Below are positions 45,445 to 57,517 of a stretch of DNA of 64,000 nt, piece by piece. Location of the stretch: NCBI GenBank assembly GCA_963678675.1, contig OY783193.1:9720822-9784821 (forward strand), given 5' to 3'. Positions within the stretch are counted from its first letter, which is position 1, and every line of letters begins with the position of its first letter. The DNA is from Xiphydria camelus. Its lineage: Eukaryota; Arthropoda; Insecta; Hymenoptera; Xiphydriidae. The position numbers and the translations under genes are program-made. The notes below the pieces were generated by a model. That model saw only the letters and a list, made by a program, of their open reading frames with translations. It did no database searches and had not been told where the DNA came from.

Positions 45445-46029
45445 CGGGATCAGCGTCTCCGAACGAATAATTCGATCCAAGGAAGCCCGCAAGGCGTTCG
45501 GCATTCCTGGAATAAATCACTATCCGCGAATAATTTATCTCTAGCCGCTCCAGAACGTCGCAGCGTAATCCGCAACCACGGGTAATGATTTATCGCTCGC
45601 GCGAAATCCATCGGCGGCGTAATCCATGGTGAGATAAATTACGACGACGACGCTGACTTCGCGTCGTCTCCCGAGGCGACGTAACTCGGACGCTTCGCAT
45701 CGCCGCTTGTTGTGACTGTTGCGTATTTGCGCGCGGCGCGGAAGCCCACGCACGCAGACGCGGCGCGCGGTTTGTCATTTTCCACCTCCTCGCGCGCGCC
45801 GCGTCCGGTGGATATGTCGTTCACAAGCGCGTTCCCTTGACTGTGCGCGATCTTGAAATCGCGCGATCGGATCGGATCGACTCGAGAGCCGAGAATGGCG
45901 GCGGTAACGTAACTTCGCACCTTGAAGTAGATCGATTGGCATAGATAGAAAATGGCACGATTCATTCCTCGTTCTACTATGCGATTTCTAATTGGAACAT
46001 TTTCTGACTTTTTTATAGAGAGACAAAGA
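45445..46029. other. No gene recognised
   Basis: CpG-rich, with overlapping frames up to 108 codons on the minus strand and no domain. Confidence 0.4.
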
Positions 46030-46310
46030 TTTTAATTTTGACGAAAAATTGCAAAATATCAAGGAGTCGCAAACTGATATCCCTGAATTGATCGTTAAAC
46101 CATCCCAGTTTCTATATTTTTTCGCGCTGATTACGAAAAGCACGATTATTAGGTTGATATCTCAAAGGAAATATAAGATATCGGTAATTTTTTATGTACC
46201 TATACAGAAATTACTTATTCGCAAAAAATCATCAATAGGTATCTCATTTTTTTTGAGATTTCCTTAATAAGACAGTGATTTCCGGAATCAGCGTGAGAAA
46301 ATGCATCGAA
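46030..46310. repeat. Repeat R, copy 1
   Basis: GCGCTGATTACGAAAAGCAC, GGTTGATATCTCAAA and CAAAAAATCATCAATAGGTA recur in order at 63075-63330 and, shorter, at 24525-24620. Diverged interspersed repeat of unknown class, non-coding. Confidence 0.65.
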
Positions 46311-47086
46311 TAAGTTGGTCGCGAGTTTAATTCCGATTTCATTCTTTTCAAAATATATAAATAGAATACCCTTATTCGATTGAGCTAATCATCGCTTCAT
46401 CGAAACGATAAAAATATTATTCACGTCAACTGAAGGAGAATCAATCAACGATACATATGATTGATTAAACTGCTTTTTTCATCGGTATACCCAACATGAT
46501 GTCGTTCCGATAGACGATCTCTCGCTCGAGATAATCGTCGACCCAAACTCCGTTCCATGAACCGTCAAAGCATCGAAACTGCGACACGTGTTCGACACCC
46601 GTGTACACGCGTATCGACGTGTCTTTTCCCATAAATGTCCCTGCAGTCGACACGTCGCTCCTTACACCGAGAAATCTCGTGGGCGTCGCGGGACGACGGT
46701 CCCGAGTGGGAGAGAGAGCGCGAGATCGAGCGCGTCCATAAACGATCAGCTGATCCATCGCTACCATGTGAGGCGACGTAAAACGCGCGGGCACACACAC
46801 GTCGCTTCTTATTAGCAGCTTTCATACGGCGAAAAAAAATGTCGCGATTTAATTAAACGTCCGCTCGGAGGCGAATACTTAATTTTGATACGATGGACCT
46901 GCTGGGCACTATTTACCTGCTTCTTCCTCTTGAATCTGCTCTTTATTGGTCATCCCGCATCGTGGCCCATTTATATCTTGGAAACAAAAGACGGAGGTCG
47001 GAGACCGCATTGATATTCTGCGCAGAACGATACTTGAGACTTGCTGCGAAATTTAATTCTTCTCTTATTTTTCGTTCTCGCAGAAT
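46311..47086. other. No gene recognised
   Basis: Mixed composition with short frames on both strands. No domain. Confidence 0.4.
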
Positions 47087-47247
47087 ATATCGCTTGCTGA
47101 ATGCAATAGTGGCATAAGTCAAAAAAAAAGAATTCTGATATTTTGTTAACATTTATGATTTATGGTTACAAGAGTTCATTGTTGACAAAATGTCAGAGAG
47201 TTCATATTTTTTTGACTTGTACCACTATTGAATTCAGCAAGCGATAT
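47087..47247. mobile_element. Short palindromic element, ATATCGCTTGCTGAAT ends
   Basis: ATATCGCTTGCTGAATGCAA (47087) is answered by TTGAATTCAGCAAGCGATAT (47228-47247), and TAGTGGCATAAGTCAAAAAA by TTTTTTTGACTTGTACCACT. The loop is about 27 bp. No open frame. Confidence 0.8.
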
Positions 47248-48924
47248 TAATTACTCCTAACACTGGTGTACAAATCACCAAAAAAGAGAATTACTCTTTC
47301 TTCGTTAACCGCAGTAAGATGCTTCCAAAACCATTAATATTTCTACCAAAAAATTCATAACTTCGAAACTTAATTACCCGCCTTCTTCCGAGTCAATGAC
47401 CTCTCCGCGAAGAAAAAATGCAAGAAGACCAACCGCCCGCCGCCGCACTTACTTTCCCGGGACGACAGGGGCAGCAACCGCGCGGTCAGCAGGCAAAGGT
47501 AAAAGCGTCGAACGAGTGGCGACCCCAACTAACCTACGATCTCGGTTGATAGTTAATCGCGTGTTAAGCCCGTATAGCAACCTCGAACGGAATCCCGCGC
47601 GCATCTATCGTGCGAACGAACGGTAGTCACGACTTTGATTGCGGACCTTGTAAAAGAGCTCCGGAGGCCGCGCACGCGCGAGGGGTGAGAGAGGCCGGCA
47701 GCGCGATAGTCGCCGGCATAGCGTAAGAGTAAATCATAATTAGATCCGCGTCGATCGCATCGCAGCGACGAGCGCGAACCGAGAGGAATCGCGGATGGGA
47801 GGAATTTTTTCTTTGCGCGCGACTGAGCGATCGACTCCTCGTTAAGGTAGACGTAGGGACGGAGAGGAGGGTGGTTGGGAGGAGCAATTTTCTTCCTCGA
47901 GTGATAAGGATGCGGACGGAAAGAAATTTCTTTTCGATACGTCTCACTGATCTCGTTAAGGAGGCTCGCCGGGATCTTCCGAAAGGGGGAGGGTCTTTCG
48001 ACCGGCACTCCTGCGGCTGGCTCTTGCAAACCGTATCGTTCTCCATTTATCATCACCGACGAATGGTACGGGCGATCGTTTTCGTTCTCAGACTTTAAGG
48101 TGAATTAATTCTCATCGTCGACTTCGATTTACTCCGTCGTGAACATTCTTATTCCCGACAGCGCGAGGCGATACCATCTCAATTTTGACTCGGGCGACTC
48201 GAGCGATGAAGTCCTTCAAAGCGGATAACAGATCAAACGAGACCGATCCTTCAAAAACCATTTCCGCTCCCCACTCGCGCGGCATCGATAGCGTAATATC
48301 GCGAGAGCCACTTCGACGGCGTCACCGCGCGACTGGCGTGCGCGGTCAGGCCGCAAAAGCGAAGCACGCGATACACTTCTTCCGATACTCCCGTTCGACG
48401 CTCGTCCGATCGCAATCGTCGTTTGGCCTGACCTACTATCACCGCGTCGCTGTATACACTCTACCGACGTAACGGCGATCGTCGAGACGAATCGAGAGTG
48501 CAAAAGTTGCTTGAGGAGATCGAAAGAGAGAAGGATAGACGAGTCCAGGAGTTATATGGAGCGAGACGGGGAGATGCGGAGGAAAAAAGTGGAGCAACAC
48601 TACTGGTGGAAGTATCCGAGCTGAGGAGGAGGAGGAGGTGCACCGGAGGCTGCCAGGACTCGTAGCGCGCGCGCGGACAGTGGGATAGGCTCCGGACACC
48701 CACCCGTCGAGTGGTGCAACAACAATGGCACGCCGGTGCTGCCGGTGTTGACTTTTATGTAATGAACGGACACGCCGGGCTCTGGAAAGGAAAATAACGT
48801 TGTAATAATCGTTCGTACGTAACCCAGCCAAGGCCCCTGAGCGCGCCTTGGCAATGGAGCGCGTTGGGTGTGTTCCCGCTTTGGAAACAATGTGACATTA
48901 TGGTAAATGACTGGACCGGCCATT
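47248..48924. other. GC-rich stretch, no supported gene
   Basis: Long but overlapping frames on both strands (up to 167 codons on the minus strand near 47553-48056) in CpG-rich DNA. No recognisable domain or splice pattern. Confidence 0.35.
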
Positions 48925-49935
48925 GTTGCGAGGCCTTGTAGCGGCCGTAGGGAGCCGGAAAAATCACGGAGGATCTAGGAGGTTCCTCCCGCTGCTGACT
49001 TGGATCGTTAATAAAGTTGGCGAGGGTCGTTAACGCTGGACACGAAGCCGCGGGGCGAACGCTACGGTGGAAGAGAGCTACGGCTGTCTGATTACTACCG
49101 GGGTGTTTCTACTTCGAGCTCGTGTATGCATTTGCGTTTATCGGCCGGATTGGTTTCTTCCGTATGGAGAAAAATGGAGTTGAAATGAAGAGTACTGAGA
49201 GAGTGCTCAGATTTTCGCACTGAGTACCCAGATTCTGGCATTATGTGATCGACTGTATGGTACTGGAGTGACAACTGGAATGTTTACAAATTATTGTCAT
49301 ACAAAAGAGCATTTCATTCCCTTTATATGGCAAAATTGGTAAAATGTAGAATATTTTTTAATAATTTGACACTTTTTGCAATACAGCTAACGTGTATAGA
49401 GAAGGAAAATAAAATAATGTTTTTCTTATTTTTCAATTTCTGTTTCTTATTTTTCTCCATATATCCGTTGGCTGTATTACAAAAGATAGCAAATTATTTT
49501 GAAATATACGATATTTTATTAATTTTTTCGATGCGAGGGAAGTGAAATACTATTTTGTATGGCAATATTTTTCAAAAATTCGAGTTGCCACTCCAATGTG
49601 AGGCAGTCGATCATATAAAATGCTAGAATCTGGGTAGGTACTTAGTACCAGAAGTGGGCAGTCAGTGCTCTTTATTCCATGTCCATTTTTCTCCGTGTTC
49701 TGATGTTATTCATTTTTATTATATGCTATTTGATAATATATCTCAATTATCTCGATAATATATGAAACATAAAGGCACAAATTCATGGTGACGTTCGACG
49801 CTTATATTCAGCGTGAAATAAGATCACGTAACGAAGATTGTTCGCAAATAAGCAGTTGATATTTTACATACGTTTTATTATTTGAACGATGCCAATTGTC
49901 AAAAATGAATTTCGCAAAATATTAACTGCTTATTG
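48925..49935 (+). repeat. Repeat D, copy 3, interrupted by an M5 MITE
   Basis: GAGGCCTTGTAGCGGC through GGTTTCTTC (to 49160) matches 25770-25990. CTGATGTTATTCATTTTTAT (from about 49700) resumes the match and continues to the CAAATTCATGGTGACG block. A short palindrome (AATAAGCAGTTGATA with its inverse) closes the copy at 49856-49935. The MITE at 49161-49697 explains the gap. Confidence 0.85.
49161..49697. mobile_element. Palindromic MITE, interior family M5, copy 2
   Basis: Starts CGTATGGAGAAAAATGGAGT and ends TCCATTTTTCTCCGTG. The interior is collinear with 41339-41793, plus an extra GAGAGTGCTCAGATT block near the left end. The uninterrupted repeat D copy at 25470 provides the empty site, with a 2-3 bp TT(C) duplication. 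Confidence 0.88.
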
Positions 49936-51718
49936 TACCTTCATACGCTAGATCAACCCAATTGTGTTTCCGAACGGAATAAAATATGAAAGATACGATT
50001 CATTTTCCGAAATAACGCCACCGAAGCGACAGTGGAGCAAGCGGTGCCACCGTGCCACGTGGATTGCAAAACGATTCCCGATTCTCAGGTTTCGTCCGGC
50101 GCGTCTAAACCGCACAGTTCGCGTGTCTTCGCCGAGTCGCGAGACGAACACGAGGTGGTCTCAACGGGAGATTCGAGAAGTCGTCGTCGCCACTCTGACG
50201 GTTCGTGCCGCGACCACCTAAACTTTCTACGCTTACGCAACACGCGGCTCCACTTATAACGTTTATTATTTCGCACTTGGATCCGTCCAAGGAATCGCTC
50301 CAGACGATTCAACACGCGACGTCCTCTTCCAGTGCTTATCACTATAGAAGATCTCTAGTTCATTTCCAATATCGTCCTCGTGATCGGTCACTACGACACG
50401 TGACACTTGTCTTTTGAAGCCGTCGCAAGATTGCGTCGCGATTACGAGCGCGAAGAAAGAGTAAAGGAAGGAAGTAGGTACGGCACTTTATAGTCAGACG
50501 GGCGAGCGCTGTACTAGTCGCTGTATCTTGCGATTGACTCGCTCGAGAGAAAAATGTTTCGAACGAAAGTTGTGGGGTTACTTAAGCCGCGCAACTTTTG
50601 TTAAGTACATTTTTCATTTCAACCGACTATTTTCGAGATACAGCAATTACTAGCACGGCTGTTTATTCTAAAAGTATTCTATTCATTTTACGAGAAGGAA
50701 GAAGACGACAAAATAAAGGATATCATTCTTTTTTTCGCAACGAAGGTCACAATCCCTCAATTCGCATCGAGAGTCGCATGAATGCGCGCTCTTAATATTT
50801 ATAAGACCGTCGTAATCGTATTATCATAACAATACGACGATCGCCCGGCGAAATTCACTCGTCGAAGTCGCCGCGGGCTGACGTTGGTTTTTGCAATCGC
50901 GCCTTCTTGTCGAGAAGTTTTTATTGCCTGAGCGCAACGAAATTTACATGCAACAAAAGGGGAGCAGGTCGCGGTGACACGCGCCGGCCGTGGGGCGACG
51001 TCCGCGGTATATGCGTGCGATAAATACGCACTGCGAGCTACGAGTAGAAGCTGCACCGGTGCATCGCCGCGTGGTATTCGAACTCAATCCAGCTCGCACA
51101 GCATTGGTATACTTTATTTTCTATAAATATGAATCACAAGGGATATGCTTATTTATCAAATCGATATAAAAAACAGGATACTACAAAAAAATTATTATCA
51201 TTTCTCAGACGCTCCTTCACCTTCGAATAGTCCGTTTTTACCGCGGATATTTTTTCTTCAGGAAGTCGAGCTCAAAATTTGCATCGACGCATAGTCGTCA
51301 CTGTACTCACATGTCATCATATTTCAGAGGTTGTCTACTCGAGACGAGAATAAATATGAAGGTTGGCTTCATGCTCAATACGATGACATATTATCATGGA
51401 AATCAATTTTTTATGATTTACCACGAGTAAAGAATCTTTCAAAAATATTTCGCGGGCTTCTTCATACCCATTACAGACATTGCATAAGTAATATCAATTT
51501 TATATATCAGTTCACCGAAAGTGAAGAAAAACCTAATAGATATTCAATACAAAAAATCCATTTCGAATTAACCGCAGTTCGCCGTAGTTCATCTATTCGC
51601 GATCAAGAAGATCGATTTCCACGCGCAGCGTATAATCTCGAACGAGGAGAAACTTAGAAAAATAGGAGTAAATAAAACCACAGCCGAGAAGCTCCTCCCT
51701 CTCCCGTGGAAAAGTAAA

Positions 51719-51720
<2 letters not shown>
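49936..51720. other. No gene recognised
   Basis: Alternating CpG-rich and AT-rich sequence with short frames (longest near 108 codons at 51331-51657) and no domain. Confidence 0.4.

Positions 51721-51754
<34 letters not shown>
51721..51754. repeat. (CT)n microsatellite
   Basis: Seventeen uninterrupted CT units. A C-rich run follows near 51816. Confidence 0.95.
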
Positions 51755-51756
<2 letters not shown>

Positions 51757-52940
51757 GCCTTCCTCTTTACCGTTGCATCGTTTACTCGAGCATGTTTTCA
51801 ACCTCCTCTTCGTACGCCCCCCCCCCTCTCTCGCACTCTCCGTCTCGTTTTCTCGTTCCCTCTTCACCGCAGCTGAGTGTCCACCGCGGCTCGTTCCCTC
51901 TCGCGTTTACTTAGCGAATGATTGATATAAGGAAGCTGTAATAATTGGCGTGGAGAGGATAATCGCGGACGATAGCATCGATCGCGACACGGTATGTCGA
52001 GCGCGTCGGCCGATCAGCATCCTCGCGGGTTTACACTGTACCACCGTCTACTCGTGTACCTGGGGCGTGATGTCGTTCGCGTAAAGACTACGCGATAAAT
52101 TAGTATTCATTAACGTGGCGAGTACCGCTGAGGCTGCGGCCTTTATTTACGTATCCGCGAATTGCTCACGTTGTAGGTCAGATTGCGAATGTATTGCGAA
52201 TATACGAGAGGTACATATTTCGTGGCATAATACGGAGTATATACTCTCACTGATTCGTGTATCGTAAAAGATATGGAAAGAATTGAAAATAAAAGTGATT
52301 TTAGTTAATTTTTTTTCGCACTTTTATTCTCCTTATTCGTGATCTTTTGACTCATATCTATATCATGCCATTTTGTAGATAAAATGATTTTCTGAAAAAA
52401 GAAGGATTTATTGTATTAAACTAAAAAGAAAATGATATGTAATGAAGCGAGAATTGATATATATATATATATATATATTAGCTTCTTTTTTTACAGACTG
52501 AATTTGGAAGAGAACAGCTGACGTTACTGGTTTCGGATCGACAGTGCTGCAAGTCGATTTATTTCTTGCAACGAGAAAAGAGTTCGTTGTCCTCGGAAGG
52601 AAGACGTAAAGAGCTAAGAGAGGAAGTAGCAATAAGATCAATCGATCATTCGGTCTCGTCGAACCTGATAGAGCGACGACGAGTAACGGGTCTCGTTTAA
52701 CAAGGCGAAGCCGACGATAATCTGAGGGAATACCACCGGGGTGAAAGGTCGTGTGAGCTGGAATATCACTACTACGCCTTTTGCTTCGCGCCGCGATCGA
52801 CCCGGAAACGACGTTGTCAAGGTAAGTCAATATCTACAACTACTATATTTATCGCGAATATATTTTTCATCGAACAATTTTAAGACGCAGTAATCCCTGA
52901 CGTACCCTTGCGTCCTTAAAGTACTTTTAACCAGAAAACG

Positions 52941-52978
<38 letters not shown>

Positions 52979-53582
52979 GGGTGATTTAATATCCAACAAC
53001 AAGAAAACATTTATTATAATACTTCATGCGAGGGAATGACAACTTACCTCGTCAGAAAAGCATTATTTGTACGATTCTCACATATGTGAATTTTCGCGCA
53101 CGCGACCACCTGGCCAACGCCGGTGAATTTTGAGAAAAATAATACTCTTTGAAAGGGCAGTGGCGCCCCCAGCGAAGCTTCCCAGAATCGCAGGATGTTA
53201 TTCCTGCCGTAAATCATCGGACCTGCGAGCATCCATTTTACGTCTTTCTTGTCAAACACCGTGTTGCTATGAGTTATGCCGCTTTGAGGCGCGGTTTTAA
53301 AAATAACCCCGGTTCGCGCGCGCCACCCCCGAACGACTCTGGAACGGATCGACATTTATTATGTATGCGTATACGCATGTAACGCCGTGTTTTGTAAATC
53401 TCGACGACGTGTGCAGCTCTCGCTGCGTTTCTCCCGTGCGGGAGAGAGTCAAAAAGTCTGGCTACCCTCGATTAATATAGAAGTCGACGCGCGAGTAATG
53501 GCTTCGTCTCGTCGGAGGCGTCGGAGGACTTGGAGATGGTTATCGTTCGATTCTGAAAGATGAACCTTCGTGTTCTCCTACT
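51755..53582. other. No gene recognised; (AT)n and (TC)n tracts
   Basis: An (AT)n tract lies at about 52456-52479 and a (TC)n tract at about 52942-52975. Frames up to 140 codons occur on the minus strand with no recognisable domain. Confidence 0.45.
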
Positions 53583-53656
53583 GTGGGAGAAATAATTGCT
53601 AGTGTCAAAATCAACCAAATGCATTTTGTCATTTTAACCGAGTTATTCTTCTCAGA
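53583..53656. mobile_element. Fused fragments of M2 and M1 MITEs
   Basis: GAGAAATAATTGCTAGTGTC (M2 left end) runs directly into AACCAAATGCATTTTGTCAT and TTATTCTTCTCAGAG (M1 right end). Repeat B copy 2 begins inside the M1 part at about 53615. Confidence 0.7.
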
Positions 53657-54838
53657 GCAATTATCGCTGTTCCAGCTATGCGGAATCTCACTGCGACAAG
53701 ACGAGCCACTCGTATTCCTTCGAGCCAGCCTTTCGTGTCGATCCACGAAATAGGGAACTTACATAAAATTTTATTTTGTATGAAACACAGCAAACATAAT
53801 AGTTAAAGTTATTCAAAACACAGTACCAATAGTAAAAACTTGATAAAAAAAACTTCTACCCCAAAAACATTACTTTAAAAGTAGCATGGCCACGTCTCCC
53901 CAGTGAAACTCCGCGTTATGGGCGGCACTAGTTACCATGTATAGTGACGTCACTGTACATGGTAACGGTCCGCCTGCAGGCCTTCTAGTATATCTATATC
54001 TAGGATAGTGACGTCACGGCACGGCGTGCCGCTCGACCGGCTGTTTCAAGTGGGCGGGATTTATCGCAAACTTTATTAATTTCTTACGGCTTAATTTCGC
54101 GTCAGAAAAAAAAATAAAAAAACACGTCCCACATTTTTTTACATGTTCAATCCATTTATGATGTTAAAAAAATATGTGCAAGTCCCCTATTGTCGCTCTT
54201 CGCGAGTGACGCCACGTATGCTTTCTCTCTGAAAGAGCCACACCGCGAGTGTAACGTATCACCGCGATAATCCGGAGGTCAGGCATTCCTCGTTTGCATA
54301 AGACGCCGGTCCACATTCTCGTCCAGCGTAAACACGCGCGCCGTCTATACGAGCTTATACGTACACGTAACGCCAGAATTCTCCCTCCCTCTTTCCCTCT
54401 CACCAAAAATCACGCACCAAGTCCGGGCGCATCTGATCTCTCCTCCCGAGACATCTCTCGTCCCCGCGATAAATTCGTTCCCGCCGATGTGTTGGCGATA
54501 AAGATAACGTGATAACACCGATAACTTCTTCCCCACCGATTACCGGGCGAGGCTGATAAAGCTGCCGCGAGATTTCACGAATAAGTTTCGCACCAATTAA
54601 GGTTTCTCGAGCGGTACAGGGGCTTTTTCCCTGCTAAAAGTTGGTCCACTGAAGTACAGTAACACTCTAAAGTATGTTCTTCGTTGCGATGTGGGGACAA
54701 CGTTTGACGTACAGTAATATGTGTGTATCTGTGAGTTCAAAAATGGAGCCCAAAACATCTGGTCATGCATCTGTACGTCATGCAACGTAGCCACATTGAC
54801 TTATCAAAGGTTAAATTTATAAAGAACAATTAATAAAA
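53615..54838 (-). repeat. Repeat B, copy 2, carrying a 435-bp MITE
   Basis: Reverse complement of 27497-28283 with scattered substitutions. The extra length is the TIR element at 53753-54187. The outer edge abuts the palindromic element at 54837. Confidence 0.88.
53753..54187. mobile_element. TIR element, GGGAACTTACATA ends, TA duplication
   Basis: GGGAACTTACATAAAATTTT at the left and AAATATGTGCAAGTCCCC at the right are imperfect inverted ends with TA on both sides. The insertion site is defined by comparison with repeat B copy 1, which lacks it. The interior contains AGTGACGTCACTGTACATGG and a second GTGACGTCAC. No transposase. Confidence 0.85.
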
Positions 54839-55228
54839 CATATAATATAAAACAGTTTTTATAGAAAAATTGTTAGATGTGAAACATCGAAATTCTTCTT
54901 TGTAGAAAGTATGCGATAGGAAGGATCGACCACGCGTCCGTCGAAAGAACACGTGCGCCAGTGCGCATTTGTATTTATGACTGTGATACTATTAAACGGT
55001 ACGAACCGTTGTGTCTAATTCAAAAAGCGCATTTAGTTTACTCTCTCTTAACTCTACCATCGGTACTGTTTAATAGTATCACAGTCATAAATACAAATGC
55101 GCACTGGCGCACGTGTTCTTTCGACGGACGCGTGGTCGATCCTTCCTATCGCATACTTTCTACAAAGAAGAGTTTCGATGTTTCACATCTAACAATTTTT
55201 CTATAAAAACTGTTTTATATTATATGTT
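54837..55228. mobile_element. Long palindromic element Q, copy 1
   Basis: Arms 54837-55003 and 55063-55228 are near-perfect inverted copies (AACATATAATATAAAACAGT ... ACTGTTTTATATTATATGTT) around a 59-bp loop. The arms include GATGTGAAACATC and AACACGTGCGCCAGTGCGCA. No convincing frame. Confidence 0.9.
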
Positions 55229-55269
55229 ATTATACACACACGTATTTTTATCTACAACAAAGTATCTTA

Positions 55270-55505
55270 CATCGATGTGGGCCTAAAGTTCATAGATAAT
55301 AAGATAATGGCGATTAAATTTCGTTTCCTGGTGAATAAGTTTAGCCTCATATGTTTCTTTGACTTATCACACAAATATCTATTTACAATCGTGATGTATT
55401 ATAGATTGTACACACATACGTACCATATGAGGCTAAACTTACTTGCCAGCGAAGAAGTTTCAATTACTATTATCTCATTATTTATGAACTTTTGACCTAT
55501 ATCGA
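55270..55505. mobile_element. Palindromic element, AAGTTCATAGATAATAAG arms
   Basis: AAAGTTCATAGATAATAAGA and its diverged inverse TCATTATTTATGAACTTTTG, with AAGTTTAGCCTCATATG and CATATGAGGCTAAACTT inside. AT-rich loop. Non-coding. Confidence 0.78.
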
Positions 55506-55691
55506 TATGACTTTTCTATACATGGTGGGAGAAGGAAATTCTTCGAAACCACGGAGCTGGAGCATGAAAATTGGCGCCGGGAGAGTACGCAGATTCAGCG
55601 CCGTTCGGTTGGTGCTATCCCCGAAGAAGTACACGTGCACCGCAATAGTCGAATTTATTGCGGGTCTGCACTTTGTCCGAGGAGAGCATAA

Positions 55692-56569
55692 AGGTTACCG
55701 CACACTTGGGCGTCGCGGCGCGTCGCGTCGCGTCGGGGCGCGTCGGGTCGCGTCGGGTCGCGTTGGGGTGCGTCTAAGCCCGGCGATTATTACCTGAATG
55801 TCCATAAATTTTACGACATGCCCGGCGATGCTCGGCGATTCTTACCTGAATGTCAGTAAATTTTACGTCACGGCTCGGTGACGCTCCGCGATGGATGGTG
55901 GCATCGCCCACTTTTCCGGCGGCAACCGACAGATTCGGACTTGAATGTCCGTAAATTTTATAAAATATATTATAATCAGACGGTATCTAGCAGTGCAACA
56001 AGATGTATGACGGTAGCAGTAGTTCTAATGAGGAAATTTGCTTTTATGATAGCATTGATGTCAGAAAGAAATAGAAAGAAGAGAACGTGGATCCATCCTA
56101 TCAATAAAAAACGCGCCAGTCTTGGAGAATTCGCTTGTCTAGTCGCGATATTAACCACGAGGTATTTCGATCGCGATGATAGTGAGTGGTAAGAATCGAT
56201 ATTCCGAATTTCGTCTATTGTGTGACGGACAAAGACGACCCGTCTTTATGACCGTCCCGTCGGGACGCGTCGTTTGACGCCAAGGATTCGAAGGGAAGAA
56301 TCCCCGTCCTCGACGCGACGCGACGCGCCGCGCCGCGTCGCTCTAGTGTGCGGTAGTACATTCATTTTTGTATGTATTTTATCCAGTCGGTATTTTGACG
56401 CGACGCGACGCGAAGCGCCGCTCTGGGCAAGAACCCCGTCCCTGACGCGACGCGACGCGCCGCGCCGCGCCGCTCTAGTGTGCGGTAGTACATTTATTTG
56501 TATGTATTTTATCCAGTCGGTATTTTGACGCGTCGCGCCGCGACGCGGCGCCCTAGTGTGCGGTAACCT
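55692..56569 (+). mobile_element. PIF/Harbinger-type transposon remnant
   Basis: Ends AGGTTACCGCACACTTGGGC and GCCCTAGTGTGCGGTAACCT are inverted, flanked by TAA on both sides, the 3-bp target typical of PIF/Harbinger. Terminal GACGCG words are amplified at both ends. Near the right end a TIR-derived unit (CTCTAGTGTGCGGTAGTACA) repeats with a period of 132 bp at 56343 and 56475, then the true end. Near 55790-55960 the word CTGAATGTCCRTAAATTTTA is repeated three times. At 878 bp it is much shorter than an autonomous element. Confidence 0.85.
56040..56192 (+). pseudogene. Harbinger nuclease N-terminal fragment
   Basis: The frame ending at TAA 56190-56192 reads KKRTWIHPINKKRASLGEFA and LTTRYFDRDD. 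W(V/I)HPIN..R...GEF..L is the conserved N-terminal region of Harbinger (DDE_Tnp_4) proteins, including insect homologues. The catalytic DDE part and the partner Myb-like protein gene are absent. This agrees with the TAA target duplication of the surrounding element. Confidence 0.7.
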
Positions 56570-56816
56570 TAAAAGGCAGAAGGTTTCTGTTGCCTCCCTC
56601 GAGGCTCCTGAAATCTGAGCACGCGGTCGAGGCCCTTCGCTTGCGACCCGGCGCCTATCTAGCCGGTCAAATAGACTGAAATTTCTCTGGCAGTAAATTT
56701 TTATCGTGTATCCACTGCAATCTAGCTAGATTTATTTTTCTAAACCGAGATTCTAGACTAACTCTCGCTAGATTGTTCTCAATGCTGTGTCCACTTGAGT
56801 AAATCTAGCTGAAAAC
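56570..56816. other. Short unexplained spacer
   Basis: Contains CTAGCTAGATTTATTTTTCT and CTCGCTAGATTGTTCTCAAT, possibly worn MITE arms. Nothing definite. Confidence 0.35.
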
Positions 56817-57140
56817 GAAAGAACACGTTCGCCAGTGCGCATTTGTATTTATAATTGTGATACTATTAAACGGTACAAACCGTTGTGTCTAATTCAAAAA
56901 GCGCATTTAGTTTACTCTCTCTTAACTCTGCCATCAGTCGCTGTTCCGTCTCGCGATAAACGGAATTCGACACAACGGTTCATACCGTTTAATGGTATCA
57001 CAGTCATAAATACAAATGCGCGCACTGGCGCACGTATTCTTTCAACGGATGCGTGGTCCATCCTTCCTATCGCATACTTTCTACAAAGAAGAATTTCGAT
57101 GTTTCACATCTACCAATTTTCCTATACAAACGGTATTTAA
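56817..57140. mobile_element. Palindromic element Q, copy 2 (left arm truncated)
   Basis: GAAAGAACACGTTCGCCAGT through CATTTAGTTTACTCTCTCTT matches the inner part of element Q copy 1. The loop is longer and contains CTGTTCCGTCTCGCGATAAA. The right arm runs out to CACATCTACCAATTTTCCTA. The outer left arm is missing. Confidence 0.8.
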
Positions 57141-57318
57141 ATGTTATTTTTAAACGTGCTAACCAATGATCAATCAATTCTCATGCTTTCATTAATGAGG
57201 GTAAATACTGCTTCGCGTACACCGATACAGTGAGCGTGTAGTAGTAAGTGGTTAAGCTAGGGCTCGGTGAAAGGGGACCATCGAGTCGTGGCGGAGAGAG
57301 CCGATACGTCCCGAGTTA

Positions 57319-57433
57319 GGCCAGGCGAACGTTGGGACGCAGTTCAGTGAGGAGACGCAGGGTGACCGTTGCCTCTATATCTATATATAGAATAGATATA
57401 GATATAGAGGCAATGTTCAACGTTCGCCTGGCC
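57319..57433. repeat. Palindrome with inner ATATAG hairpin
   Basis: GGCCAGGCGAACGTTG and CAACGTTCGCCTGGCC are perfect inverted ends. Inside, TTGCCTCTATATCTATATAT with its inverse (57368-57412) forms a second hairpin. Origin unclear. Confidence 0.75.
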
Positions 57434-57517
57434 TTAGCGTATTTAGCCACTCTAGCGACGTTTCACGAGCAGCCGGTCTCACCCCCGAAGCGCGGCATAA
57501 GATGTTTCACATCAAAA

